Shown one piece after another: positions 16,799-24,740 of a stretch of 64,000 nt of DNA. This stretch comes from Ruegeria pomeroyi. Lineage in GTDB: Bacteria > Pseudomonadota > Alphaproteobacteria > Rhodobacterales > Rhodobacteraceae. Each line of letters begins with the position of its first letter. Position 1 is the first letter of the stretch. Where the stretch lies: positions 3,410,001-3,474,000 of the forward strand of contig NZ_JAGQAG010000001.1 of NCBI RefSeq assembly GCF_021405525.1, given 5' to 3'. A program made the translations under genes and the position numbers. The notes below the pieces were generated by a model that ran no database searches, was not told the origin of the DNA, and saw only the letters and a program-made list of their open reading frames with translations.

Positions 16799-19072
16799 CT
16801 ATCCAAGCAGATCGAACACGTTCCCACCGATCTGGAGGTTGATCTCGCTCTGCCCCTCGCCATCGACCAGCGCCCAGATGATCTGGCCGGTGGGCTTGTA
16901 GATCACGAACGCCTCCTGCACGTCGTCATCGCCCGAGCGTTCGCCCTCGGCATTGGCGGTGTGGGCAAGATCGATCTGGAACTGGTCGGCTGTAGCCGAA
17001 GCATTGCCGAAGACCAGAACGTCGCCCTCGGCAGCGTTATAATCCTGCACCCAGTCCGAGCCGTGGCCGACGATGCCGAGGTGATAGAACTTGTCGGCAC
17101 CCGAACCGCCGTTGATCCGGTCGTAGCCGAAACCGCCGTTGATGAAATCCGCGCCTTCACCGCCAAAAATCACGTCGGAAGATGCACCACCTGCGATCAC
17201 GTCGTTACCCGCCTGGCCTAGCAACGTGTCGGCGCCAGCGCCGCCGAGGAGAGTGTCATTTCCTTCCATGCCATAGATCAGGTCGTTTCCAGCCCCGCCG
17301 TCCGCCAGATCATCTCCGATACCAGCGTAGATAAGGTCGCCCAAATCGGCATCGGTGTCTCCGCCCAGCAGCACGTCATTTCCGTCTCCGCCACTCATCG
17401 TGTCGGCGCCATCGCCACCCCGAAGCGTGTCATCTCCTGCCTTGCCTAGCAGGATGTCGTTGCCAGTGCCGCCCTCGAACAGGTCGTAACCCGCCTCGCC
17501 CAACATCAGATCATCGCCGGAGCCCGCGACCATCAGCCCACCATCTGCGCTTGCAGAGAGTTTATCGTCCCCCGCGCGGGTGAATAGCGCTTCCCAGCGC
17601 TTCTGAGCTTGCTCGGCCACCTGCCGCCCAACCTCCAGCGCTTGCAGGTTGCCATCCTGGATGTGGATACCGCCGTACAACCGGCTGATACCCGCCTCTT
17701 CGGCAGCCTCAGTCAGAGTATTCCAGCGCAGAACGATGGGATCCTCGCCAACTCCGAAATCCTCGAAGGCAAGGTGGGTCGCGACATATTCGCCCAACAG
17801 GTCGACCCCTTCGACATCATCAAGGTCGTAACTGCCGTAGGTTGTCCCGTCATAGTAGATGTCCGAACCCACGAAGCTGGCGATGGTACGCGCGGCAGCC
17901 ATCGAGAAAGTGGAATGGCCGGAAACGAACTCTGGGAAAGGCGGGGTGACAAAAGTGACGTTCTGATAAGGCTGCCATTCCTGCCCAAGCATGGTCACCG
18001 TGCCCTCATTCGGGCCACCCCAGGACTGAATTTCCTGGTCATGGTACAGATGTCGGATTGCAGATTGCGGGCGAATGAACTCATAGGCGTATTTCGCCTC
18101 CCATGTGGCGATCCCAGCATCAAACACGGCAGTATTCAGGGCAAAGAACAGCTTGGCGTCCTCGTCGATACCGTGACCTTCGCGCAGAGCGATGTCTTGG
18201 GCGATCTGGTTCCAGTGGCCCGGAGGCGATTCCGTACGCGGCCCGTCAGCCCAATACTCCGCAATCACCTTCTGCTCGGTGGTCAGATTAGCGCTATAAG
18301 TTACCACTTCGGAGAACTGGTCGCGCCAAGCTTGGTCCCCGGTGGTCACATTGCCAAGCCCATCCACATATTCGCCGAAGTCGCCCAACTGGGGTGGAGC
18401 CGGGGGGCGGAACTGGTCACCCGAGGTCAGAGCGAACGGTGTGACACCGCCCCAGTGTGGGGTCAGCGCGACTTGGTCGTCATAGGTCGAGGGATCGTCA
18501 TTGTCGTAGACCGGCACACCGTTTTCGTCGACCAATGTACCATTGGGAACCCGCAGGGGTTGCCATTTGTTGGGATCGAAATCCGGTCCGCCGGGCGCGT
18601 TGGACGCGGTTTCGTCGGGGTTGTTGACCGGCACGTACCCGGTCGTGTCCGCGAATTCGCCGTCGTAGTTCGATCCGTCTCCGGCTCGGGCCGCAAGGAC
18701 GGTGGCCGCCGCCAGATTGCCCACGCCGGCCGCAGTCGAAGGGTCTGTGCCAGTATCCGACGGATCATATCCCAGATCGTTCATGAAATCGTCGAAATGC
18801 GCCTTTTGGTCGGGAAAGAACTCAACCAGCATTCGATAGGCGGCAAAGCTGACCGCGGCAGCCTTGTTGACGTCGGTATGTTCTGCGCCCGGGCGCATTA
18901 TATCGCCATAATAGCCGTTGGCATCCGCGTCATAGGCGGCCCATGCATCATAAACGGCAGCAGAGGTGAGATGCAGCTGGTACGTCGTAGCAGTCGGCTT
19001 GGCGCCGCCCGACCGGATGGCCTCCAGCAGCATTTCGTTCCATTGGGCAACAATCGATTGTTCGGCTGGCAT
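16799..19072 (-). CDS. Vanadium-dependent haloperoxidase-like protein fused to RTX repeats
   Basis: This 757-residue protein has two parts. Residues 1 to about 495 resemble vanadium haloperoxidases of the PAP2 superfamily. The oxyanion-site motifs are spaced as expected: K-x6-RP in KYAYEFIRP (about residues 326-334), SGH in EFVSGHSTFS (about 384-386) and SR-x5-H in SRLYGGIH (about 463-470). Residues about 505-660 hold calcium-binding RTX nonapeptides such as GGDGADTMSG, followed by a tail that nearly matches the C terminus of the next RTX protein. There is no Sec signal, so type I secretion is likely. The ATG at 19072 was chosen because the 24 upstream codons from a TTG (19144) have atypical codon use. 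Confidence 0.88.
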   Translation of the reverse strand: MPAEQSIVAQWNEMLLEAIRSGGAKPTATTYQLHLTSAAVYDAWAAYDADANGYYGDIMRPGAEHTDVNKAAAVSFAAYRMLVEFFPDQKAHFDDFMNDLGYDPSDTGTDPSTAAGVGNLAAATVLAARAGDGSNYDGEFADTTGYVPVNNPDETASNAPGGPDFDPNKWQPLRVPNGTLVDENGVPVYDNDDPSTYDDQVALTPHWGGVTPFALTSGDQFRPPAPPQLGDFGEYVDGLGNVTTGDQAWRDQFSEVVTYSANLTTEQKVIAEYWADGPRTESPPGHWNQIAQDIALREGHGIDEDAKLFFALNTAVFDAGIATWEAKYAYEFIRPQSAIRHLYHDQEIQSWGGPNEGTVTMLGQEWQPYQNVTFVTPPFPEFVSGHSTFSMAAARTIASFVGSDIYYDGTTYGSYDLDDVEGVDLLGEYVATHLAFEDFGVGEDPIVLRWNTLTEAAEEAGISRLYGGIHIQDGNLQALEVGRQVAEQAQKRWEALFTRAGDDKLSASADGGLMVAGSGDDLMLGEAGYDLFEGGTGNDILLGKAGDDTLRGGDGADTMSGGDGNDVLLGGDTDADLGDLIYAGIGDDLADGGAGNDLIYGMEGNDTLLGGAGADTLLGQAGNDVIAGGASSDVIFGGEGADFINGGFGYDRINGGSGADKFYHLGIVGHGSDWVQDYNAAEGDVLVFGNASATADQFQIDLAHTANAEGERSGDDDVQEAFVIYKPTGQIIWALVDGEGQSEINLQIGGNVFDLLG

Positions 19073-19431
19073 CTTCGAAGTATCCCGATCAAGCAAAAAA
19101 GGAGAAGCGCTCACGGAGCGCTCACGAAATCGTGATAACGACAATGCGGGAGTCTGCCGGTTAGCACCACCCCCTTTTGGGTACCTACGGCTTGAACTGA
19201 ATTACAGACAGCATTCTAACCTGTCATCGGTCCGGCTCGGCCAGCCCACCGGAGTTTCGGGAGTACGCCAGAGTGTTTCCAGTTGGGAGACTGCGACGCG
19301 AATTGCCTGCCGAGTTAAGTGTTAACCAATTGGTATTAATCTGTGACTTCTTCGCCGAAGCAGGACTTGGCCAATACCAAGTAACTGCTTGTTGAAAGTA
19401 GTCCCGATCCCGCTCTACTGTTTCCCAATCA
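19073..19431. other. Leader region of the haloperoxidase-RTX gene
   Basis: About 359 bp lie between two co-oriented RTX genes and should hold the promoter of the haloperoxidase-RTX gene. It is AT-richer than its surroundings around 19316-19345. That part contains ACCAATTGGT (19325-19334), a perfect 10-bp palindrome flanked by TTAA motifs. No clear -35/-10 pair or intrinsic terminator was recognised. Confidence 0.45.
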
Positions 19432-22400
19432 CTACGCCAAAAGGTCGAACACGTCCTCACCGACCCTTAGATTGAGACTGCCCTGGCCCTCACCATCCAC
19501 AAGCGCCCACATGATCTGGCCGGTGGGCTTGTAGATCACGAACGCCTCTTGCACATCGTCACTGCCCGAGCGTTCGCCCGCAGCATTGGCGGTATGGGCC
19601 AGGTTGATCTGGAACTGGTCGGCAGTGGCGCCGGCCTGGCCAAAGACCAGCACGTCGCCCTCGGCGGCGTTGTAGTCCTGCACCCAGTCCGAGCCGTGGT
19701 CGATTACCCCGACGTGATAGAACTTGTCGGCACCGGCGCCTCCATTGATCCGGTCGTGACCGAAGCCGCCGTTGACAAAATCGTTTCCGTCGCCGCCAAA
19801 GATCACGTCCGAGAAGGCCCCGCCCGTGATCATGTCGTCGCCACCCTGTCCCCGCAGCTCATCAACGCCGAAGTCGCCGTAGATCGTATCGTCACCATCC
19901 ATGCCGAAGATCAGATCGTTACCGTATCCTCCGTCTACATGGTCGTTTCCGGCGCCTGCATAGATTTCATCTCGCGTATCGCGTTCGCTTTCACCGCCAT
20001 GGATACGGTCGTGACCGTTTCCTCCGATTACCGTATCTGACCCATCGCCGGCGCGGATCGTGTCGTTGCCGTCTTCGCCCTTCAAAACATCGTCATTGTC
20101 CAATCCGAAGATTTCGTCGTCCCCCGACCCGCCAGACAGCCTGTCGGCCTTGCCACCGCCAGTCAGAACGTCGTCGCCGGCGGTCCCTGACATTTCGATG
20201 GTTGCCTCGCTCTTTCCCAGTTGCTCACGATCTCCGGTTCCAAATCCCGCCTCGCGCAACTCTTCACTGGTCAAGACGTGGTCAAACATGACGAAATCGC
20301 TGATCGTTCCGTTGAAGGAGCTGTGAATTCTGTCAGCCAAGCCCGGCGTGTTGTTCCAGCCACTGGCCCCGACCACAAGATGCTCGAAGTTTCTGGCCAA
20401 GTCGAATTCGACATAAGGGTTGTGGACCTCGGGCACACCGTCGAGAAGCAATTTCACCCCTTCATCACCGAAAGTCAGTGCAAAATCGTAGTAACGCCCA
20501 GCAACAACGGCGAGATCCGCTGTCATGTAATACGATCGTTCCGCATCCTGAACTCGAACGCTGAGGTTGCCGAGTTCATCAAGATAGGCCGTAACGTGCC
20601 CGCCTTCTCCATTGCCTTGTGCGTCCTTTGAGAACAGGACTTGGTGTTCGACCAATTCGCGGGCCATGAAGTTAAATGCGATCGTACCCCTGGCCAATGC
20701 CATGGAACCCTCATGCGGCAGAACCAACGGCGCCAATAGCTCGGAATCGAAATCGTAGGTTCCCGCGATTGCGAAGACGGGGTCGGGCAGGCCCTTGATA
20801 TTGAGGTCTGCGGTATCTGGCAGGTCGGCGGGGGCAGTGATGGTTGCGGCTTCGGTGCCCCGGTTCTTTGGCGCCAGTGCCTCGGCGAGATCATCAATGG
20901 CCTTTACAATGCCATAGGCCGGTTTCGACGTATGTTCGATGTCAGATCGCTTCACCAGGTCACCATAGACCGTGATTGACCCAAGCCGGTCCTTGTCATG
21001 GGCGCCGCCACCGCTGCCCTGGTCGGAATAGAGCGCGATCACCGAATGGTCCATCACACCATTGCCGTCCGCATCCCCATAGGTGATCGAAAAGATCTTG
21101 GTCGTGTGGCCCTCAATCACCAACCGGTCGCCCTCTGCCCGGCTGAAATCCCACACTACATCGTGACCAATGCCGTCGACCCAGTGATCGTGCAGCTTAT
21201 CGTTCTCGCCTGCCACGCCGTGCCAGTTGATGCTGCCATCGTCGCGCGTATGCTTCTCGATATAGCGCTCCTTGGCATTGATCAGCGTCTGGAAATAGAA
21301 GATGTCAGCGCCCGCGCCGCCAACCAGAAGATCATCTGCCGGGATCGGCTGGTCGGGATAGAGCTTGCCACGGGTCAGCTCGCCCAGCGGATCGCCCTCG
21401 TCACGCGCGGGATTGGGGTGGATATACGGCTCGCGGCCATCAGCGCGGCTGATCAGCAGGTCGTTGCCAGCCCCCCCATACAGCCGGTCCTCGCCGTGCC
21501 CGCCGTCAAGAATGTCGTTGCCGCCATTGCCACCCAGCGTGTCGTTGCCATAACCGCCCTGCAGGATGTCGTCGCCGTCAAGGCCGGTCAGAAGGTCCGC
21601 ATCCATCCCCCCATCCAAGCCGTCACTGCCACCGGTACCATCCAGCGTGTCGGCGCCGTCGCCACCGGTCTGCAGCGCCGGCATCGGCATCAGGTGACCA
21701 TGGTCGTCGGCACCATAGGATTTGAGCATCGCCTGCAGCGTCTCCGATCCGTGATGCATGTCGCCCAGCAGCGGCAACAGCGCCTCCATCCGCGCCGCCA
21801 TCGTCGACGCATCAGCCAGCGCCGGGTCGATCGCGGATGCCAGGCTGCGCATGTCGACCCCGCCCAATTGCTGGTCGAAGACCATGACATCGCCGATCTC
21901 ACCTTCGAACAGCGTATGCGCCTCTTGCGTGTCGCCCTCGCGCCAGGCCCTCGTGCCGCCGATCACCAGCGGATGAGTGTTCGTTTCGATACCCTGCGTC
22001 CATTCCGGATCGGCCGCAACCAGTGCCCCGTCAAGCCAGACTTCCAGCCCGTCCGCGCCAAAGCCCAAGCCAAGGTGGTACTGCCGACCCGCCTCCAGCA
22101 CCAGGTCCGGCACCTTCAACCAGCGCGTATCCGTGGCGCTTTCCAGCGTGACGATCAGTGTGCCATCCTTGACCCAGACCGTGAAACCCCCGCCGTCGCC
22201 ACGGCCCGATCCATCCTTGCCGATGATCGCCCGGTCACCCGGAAGATGTGCCACCGAGAAACCCAAAGAGATTGTCCCGGAACGCAACCCCAGCGACCCA
22301 TGATGCCCCGCATCCAGATAGTCGCCCTCATCCCCGGTAAAAGCGCGTGTTCCCGCGATTGCGAAGACGGGGTCGGGCAGGCCCTTGATATTGAGGTCTG

Positions 22401-24000
22401 CGGTATCTGGCAGGTCGGCGGGGGCAGTGATGGTTGCGGCTTCGGTGCCCCGGTTCTTTGGCGCCAGTGCCTCGGCGAGATCATCAATGGCCTTTACAAT
22501 GCCATAGGCCGGTTTCGACGTATGTTCGATGTCAGATCGCTTCACCAGGTCACCATAGACCGTGATTGACCCAAGCCGGTCCTTGTCATGGGCGCCGCCA
22601 CCGCTGCCCTGGTCGGAATAGAGCGCGATCACCGAATGGTCCATCACACCATTGCCGTCCGCATCCCCATAGGTGATCGAAAAGATCTTGGTCGTGTGGC
22701 CCTCAATCACCAACCGGTCGCCCTCTGCCCGGCTGAAATCCCACACTACATCGTGGCCAATGCCGTCGACCCAGTGATCGTGCAGCTTATCGTTCTCGCC
22801 TGCCACGCCGTGCCAGTTGATGCTGCCATCGTCGCGCGTATGCTTCTCGATATAGCGCTCCTTGGCATTGATCAGCGTCTGGAAATAGAAGATGTCAGCG
22901 CCCGCGCCGCCAACCAGAAGATCATCTGCCGGGATCGGCTGGTCGGGATAGAGCTTGCCACGGGTCAGCTCGCCCAGCGGATCGCCCTCGTCACGCGCGG
23001 GATTGGGGTGGATATACGGCTCGCGGCCATCAGCGCGGCTGATCAGCAGGTCGTTGCCAGCCCCCCCATACAGCCGGTCCTCGCCGTGCCCGCCGTCAAG
23101 AATGTCGTTGCCGCCATTGCCGCCCAGCGTGTCGTTGCCATAACCGCCCTGCAGGATGTCGTCGCCGTCAAGGCCGGTCAGAAGGTCCGCATCCATCCCC
23201 CCATCCAAGCCGTCACTGCCACCGGTACCATCCAGCGTGTCGGCGCCGTCGCCACCGGTCTGCAGCGCCGGCATCGGCATCAGGTGACCATGGTCGTCGG
23301 CACCATAGGATTTGAGCATCGCCTGCAGCGTCTCCGATCCGTGATGCATGTCGCCCAGCAGCGGCAACAGCGCCTCCATCCGCGCCGCCATCGTCGACGC
23401 ATCAGCCAGCGCCGGGTCGATCGCGGATGCCAGGCTGCGCATGTCGACCCCGCCCAATTGCTGGTCGAAGACCATGACATCGCCGATCTCTCCTTCGAAC
23501 AGCGTATGCGCCTCTTGCGTGTCGCCCTCGCGCCAGGCCCTCGTGCCGCCGATCACCAGCGGATGAGTGTTCGTTTCGATACCCTGCGTCCATTCCGGAT
23601 CGGCCGCAACCAGTGCCCCGTCAAGCCAGACTTCCAGCCCGTCCGCGCCAAAGCCCAAGCCAAGGTGGTACTGCCGACCCGCCTCCAGCACCAGGTCCGG
23701 CACCTTCAACCAGCGCGTATCCGTGGCGCTTTCCAGCGTGACGATCAGTGTGCCATCCTTGACCCAGACCGTGAAACCCCCGCCGTCGCCACGGCCCGAT
23801 CCATCCTTGCCGATGATCGCCCGGTCACCCGGAAGATGTGCCACCGAGAAACCCAAAGAGATTGTCCCGGAACGCAACCCCAGCGACCCATGATGCCCCG
23901 CATCCAGATAGTCGCCCTCATCCCCGGTAAAAGCGCGTGTTCCCGCGATTGCGAAGACGGGGGACAAGGCAAGTGGCCCCGTTGAATCCAGCTCGGCCAT
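19432..24000 (-). CDS. Large secreted LamG/RTX repeat protein with internal 530-residue tandem duplication
   Basis: A 1522-residue protein starts at 24000 with GGAG nine bases upstream; a TTG at 24015 is a weaker option. Three concanavalin-A/LamG-like domains each begin with VFAIAGT (about residues 15, 545 and 1075). Units 1 and 2 (residues 21-550 and 551-1080) are identical by eye, and each has a LamG domain, RTX nonapeptides such as GGNGGNDILDGG and a spacer with an FYF segment. Unit 3 has a divergent LamG domain, further RTX repeats and a C-terminal tail shared with the haloperoxidase-RTX protein. It lacks a Sec signal and probably leaves by type I secretion as an adhesin or matrix protein. 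The transporter is not in the window. Confidence 0.88.
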   Translation of the reverse strand: MAELDSTGPLALSPVFAIAGTRAFTGDEGDYLDAGHHGSLGLRSGTISLGFSVAHLPGDRAIIGKDGSGRGDGGGFTVWVKDGTLIVTLESATDTRWLKVPDLVLEAGRQYHLGLGFGADGLEVWLDGALVAADPEWTQGIETNTHPLVIGGTRAWREGDTQEAHTLFEGEIGDVMVFDQQLGGVDMRSLASAIDPALADASTMAARMEALLPLLGDMHHGSETLQAMLKSYGADDHGHLMPMPALQTGGDGADTLDGTGGSDGLDGGMDADLLTGLDGDDILQGGYGNDTLGGNGGNDILDGGHGEDRLYGGAGNDLLISRADGREPYIHPNPARDEGDPLGELTRGKLYPDQPIPADDLLVGGAGADIFYFQTLINAKERYIEKHTRDDGSINWHGVAGENDKLHDHWVDGIGHDVVWDFSRAEGDRLVIEGHTTKIFSITYGDADGNGVMDHSVIALYSDQGSGGGAHDKDRLGSITVYGDLVKRSDIEHTSKPAYGIVKAIDDLAEALAPKNRGTEAATITAPADLPDTADLNIKGLPDPVFAIAGTRAFTGDEGDYLDAGHHGSLGLRSGTISLGFSVAHLPGDRAIIGKDGSGRGDGGGFTVWVKDGTLIVTLESATDTRWLKVPDLVLEAGRQYHLGLGFGADGLEVWLDGALVAADPEWTQGIETNTHPLVIGGTRAWREGDTQEAHTLFEGEIGDVMVFDQQLGGVDMRSLASAIDPALADASTMAARMEALLPLLGDMHHGSETLQAMLKSYGADDHGHLMPMPALQTGGDGADTLDGTGGSDGLDGGMDADLLTGLDGDDILQGGYGNDTLGGNGGNDILDGGHGEDRLYGGAGNDLLISRADGREPYIHPNPARDEGDPLGELTRGKLYPDQPIPADDLLVGGAGADIFYFQTLINAKERYIEKHTRDDGSINWHGVAGENDKLHDHWVDGIGHDVVWDFSRAEGDRLVIEGHTTKIFSITYGDADGNGVMDHSVIALYSDQGSGGGAHDKDRLGSITVYGDLVKRSDIEHTSKPAYGIVKAIDDLAEALAPKNRGTEAATITAPADLPDTADLNIKGLPDPVFAIAGTYDFDSELLAPLVLPHEGSMALARGTIAFNFMARELVEHQVLFSKDAQGNGEGGHVTAYLDELGNLSVRVQDAERSYYMTADLAVVAGRYYDFALTFGDEGVKLLLDGVPEVHNPYVEFDLARNFEHLVVGASGWNNTPGLADRIHSSFNGTISDFVMFDHVLTSEELREAGFGTGDREQLGKSEATIEMSGTAGDDVLTGGGKADRLSGGSGDDEIFGLDNDDVLKGEDGNDTIRAGDGSDTVIGGNGHDRIHGGESERDTRDEIYAGAGNDHVDGGYGNDLIFGMDGDDTIYGDFGVDELRGQGGDDMITGGAFSDVIFGGDGNDFVNGGFGHDRINGGAGADKFYHVGVIDHGSDWVQDYNAAEGDVLVFGQAGATADQFQINLAHTANAAGERSGSDDVQEAFVIYKPTGQIMWALVDGEGQGSLNLRVGEDVFDLLA
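20761..22350. repeat. 1590-bp tandem duplication, copy A
   Basis: This segment repeats directly as 22351-23940, inside the LamG/RTX gene. By eye I find only three differences, at 21166, 21532 and 21901. All are synonymous third-position changes in glycine codons. The unit is 530 codons, so the frame is preserved. Confidence 0.95.
22351..23940. repeat. 1590-bp tandem duplication, copy B
   Basis: This is the second copy of the unit at 20761-22350. It is followed at 23941-23962 by a third occurrence of the first 22 bp of the unit, which marks the likely recombination junction. Confidence 0.95.
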
Positions 24001-24064
24001 TCCGGAATGCTCCAATCACTTTTTTCGACGGCTCCGATTATTAGGATCAAAAAGAGGATATTCT

Positions 24065-24105
24065 TTGGCGCACAACCGGGTTGCGTTTAACTTGGCGCAA
24101 ACCGG
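24065..24105. promoter_or_regulatory. Direct-repeat operator candidate upstream of the LamG/RTX gene
   Basis: TTGGCGCACAACCGG (24065-24079) and TTGGCGCAAACCGG (24092-24105) are near-identical direct repeats starting 27 bp apart, 65-105 bp before the RTX start codon. This is a plausible tandem activator or repressor site. Confidence 0.5.
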
Positions 24106-24257
24106 CGGTTTTCTGCAGAAACCCATCTAAGAGACTGGCATAAATGTGCTTTTCTTTTGACTAGGCAAAAATAGGCATTGGCGAATGTGGTCAAAATAGG
24201 GCAACTTCACGGTCGAATGCCGTATCTTGTCGCGCGGAATAGGTCCAGGTTTCACAT

Positions 24258-24335
24258 TCAGCAGATGACAAGCGGCGTGAGAGCAATGGCTGACAGGAAG
24301 ACCGTGAGGCATCTGTCATAGCGCATCCATGACCA
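24258..24335 (-). pseudogene. IS5-family transposase C-terminal remnant
   Basis: About 25 codons on the - strand read WMRYDRCLTVFLSAIAL and then stop. This closely resembles the C terminus of IS5-family transposases (RYDRC-TVFLSAIAL). Upstream sequence to about 24510 stays open but shows no transposase motifs, and no terminal inverted repeats were found. It is probably the tail of an old insertion beside tRNA-Arg. Confidence 0.5.
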
Positions 24336-24600
24336 GATCGCCGCTGTCCGAGAGGCCTGCGCACCACCTGAGAGGTCACCCCGGGACAGACAGCCGGCAA
24401 GTCTGCCCGCGCCCTTGCGGACTCTGTCAAACCCCTGTTGGAAAAGCATCGCGGCACAGGGCGTCGGCGCCTCAACAACTCCGCACAACTTGATAGCTTG
24501 GTTCCGACACAATCCGCGTTAATGCGGGAGATGGTGTGGGGGGTACATACTAGATAATCGCGAACATATCTCGCAAATTCAACTATCTAGGAGATTGCCA

Positions 24601-24677
24601 TGGCGGACCGAGGAGGATTCGAACCCCCGACCCCTTGATTCGTAGTCAAGTACTCTATCCAACTGAGCTATCGGTCC
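24601..24677 (-). tRNA. tRNA-Arg (anticodon ACG)
   Basis: A 77-nt tRNA on the - strand folds fully by eye. The acceptor stem is GGACCGA/TCGGTCC, the D arm is AGCTCAGTTGGATAGAGT, the anticodon stem is CTTGA/TCAAG with loop CTACGAA (anticodon ACG), and the T arm is GGGGG-TTCGAAT-CCTCC. The discriminator is G and CCA is encoded. Confidence 0.97.
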
Positions 24678-24691
24678 GCTTGGTGAGGGGC

Positions 24692-24720
24692 TATCTAGAC
24701 TTTAGGCCGGAGGGGCGCAA
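24692..24720 (-). promoter_or_regulatory. Sigma-70 promoter for tRNA-Arg
   Basis: Read on the - strand, TTGCGC and TAGATA are separated by 17 bp, and the -10 element ends 14 bp before the tRNA 5' end. The arrangement parallels the tRNA-Val promoter. Confidence 0.6.
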
Positions 24721-24740
24721 CCCGATTCTGCGAAATTCTC

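Larger units (their letters stand above)
24016..24600. other. Low-coding region between the RTX gene and tRNA-Arg
   Basis: About 585 bp hold no intact gene. The RTX-proximal part contains the direct repeats at 24065-24105 and two AT-rich motifs (TGCCTATTTT-like) at about 24165-24205 that may belong to its promoter. The distal part contains a short decayed transposase tail read on the - strand. Confidence 0.6.

Noticed and set aside
17160-17580. Short tandem repeats in the RTX regions that could be taken for a CRISPR array
   Set aside because: The repeats are 9-codon RTX motifs in frame with the gene, degenerate in sequence and without unique spacers of constant length.
19073-19144. TTG-started extension of the haloperoxidase-RTX gene
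   Set aside because: Codon use is AT-rich and unlike the rest of the gene, and there is no ribosome site before 19144.
22588-23985. Long + strand reading frames opposite the LamG/RTX gene (also 20998-22569)
   Set aside because: They lie antisense to a gene with clear LamG and RTX motifs, are themselves duplicated by the 1590-bp repeat, and their proteins show only repetitive low-complexity patterns caused by the GC-rich glycine/aspartate codons on the other strand.
20000-24000. Possibility that the 1590-bp duplication is two separate genes or a frameshifted fusion
   Set aside because: The frame is continuous through both junctions and the unit length is an exact multiple of three.
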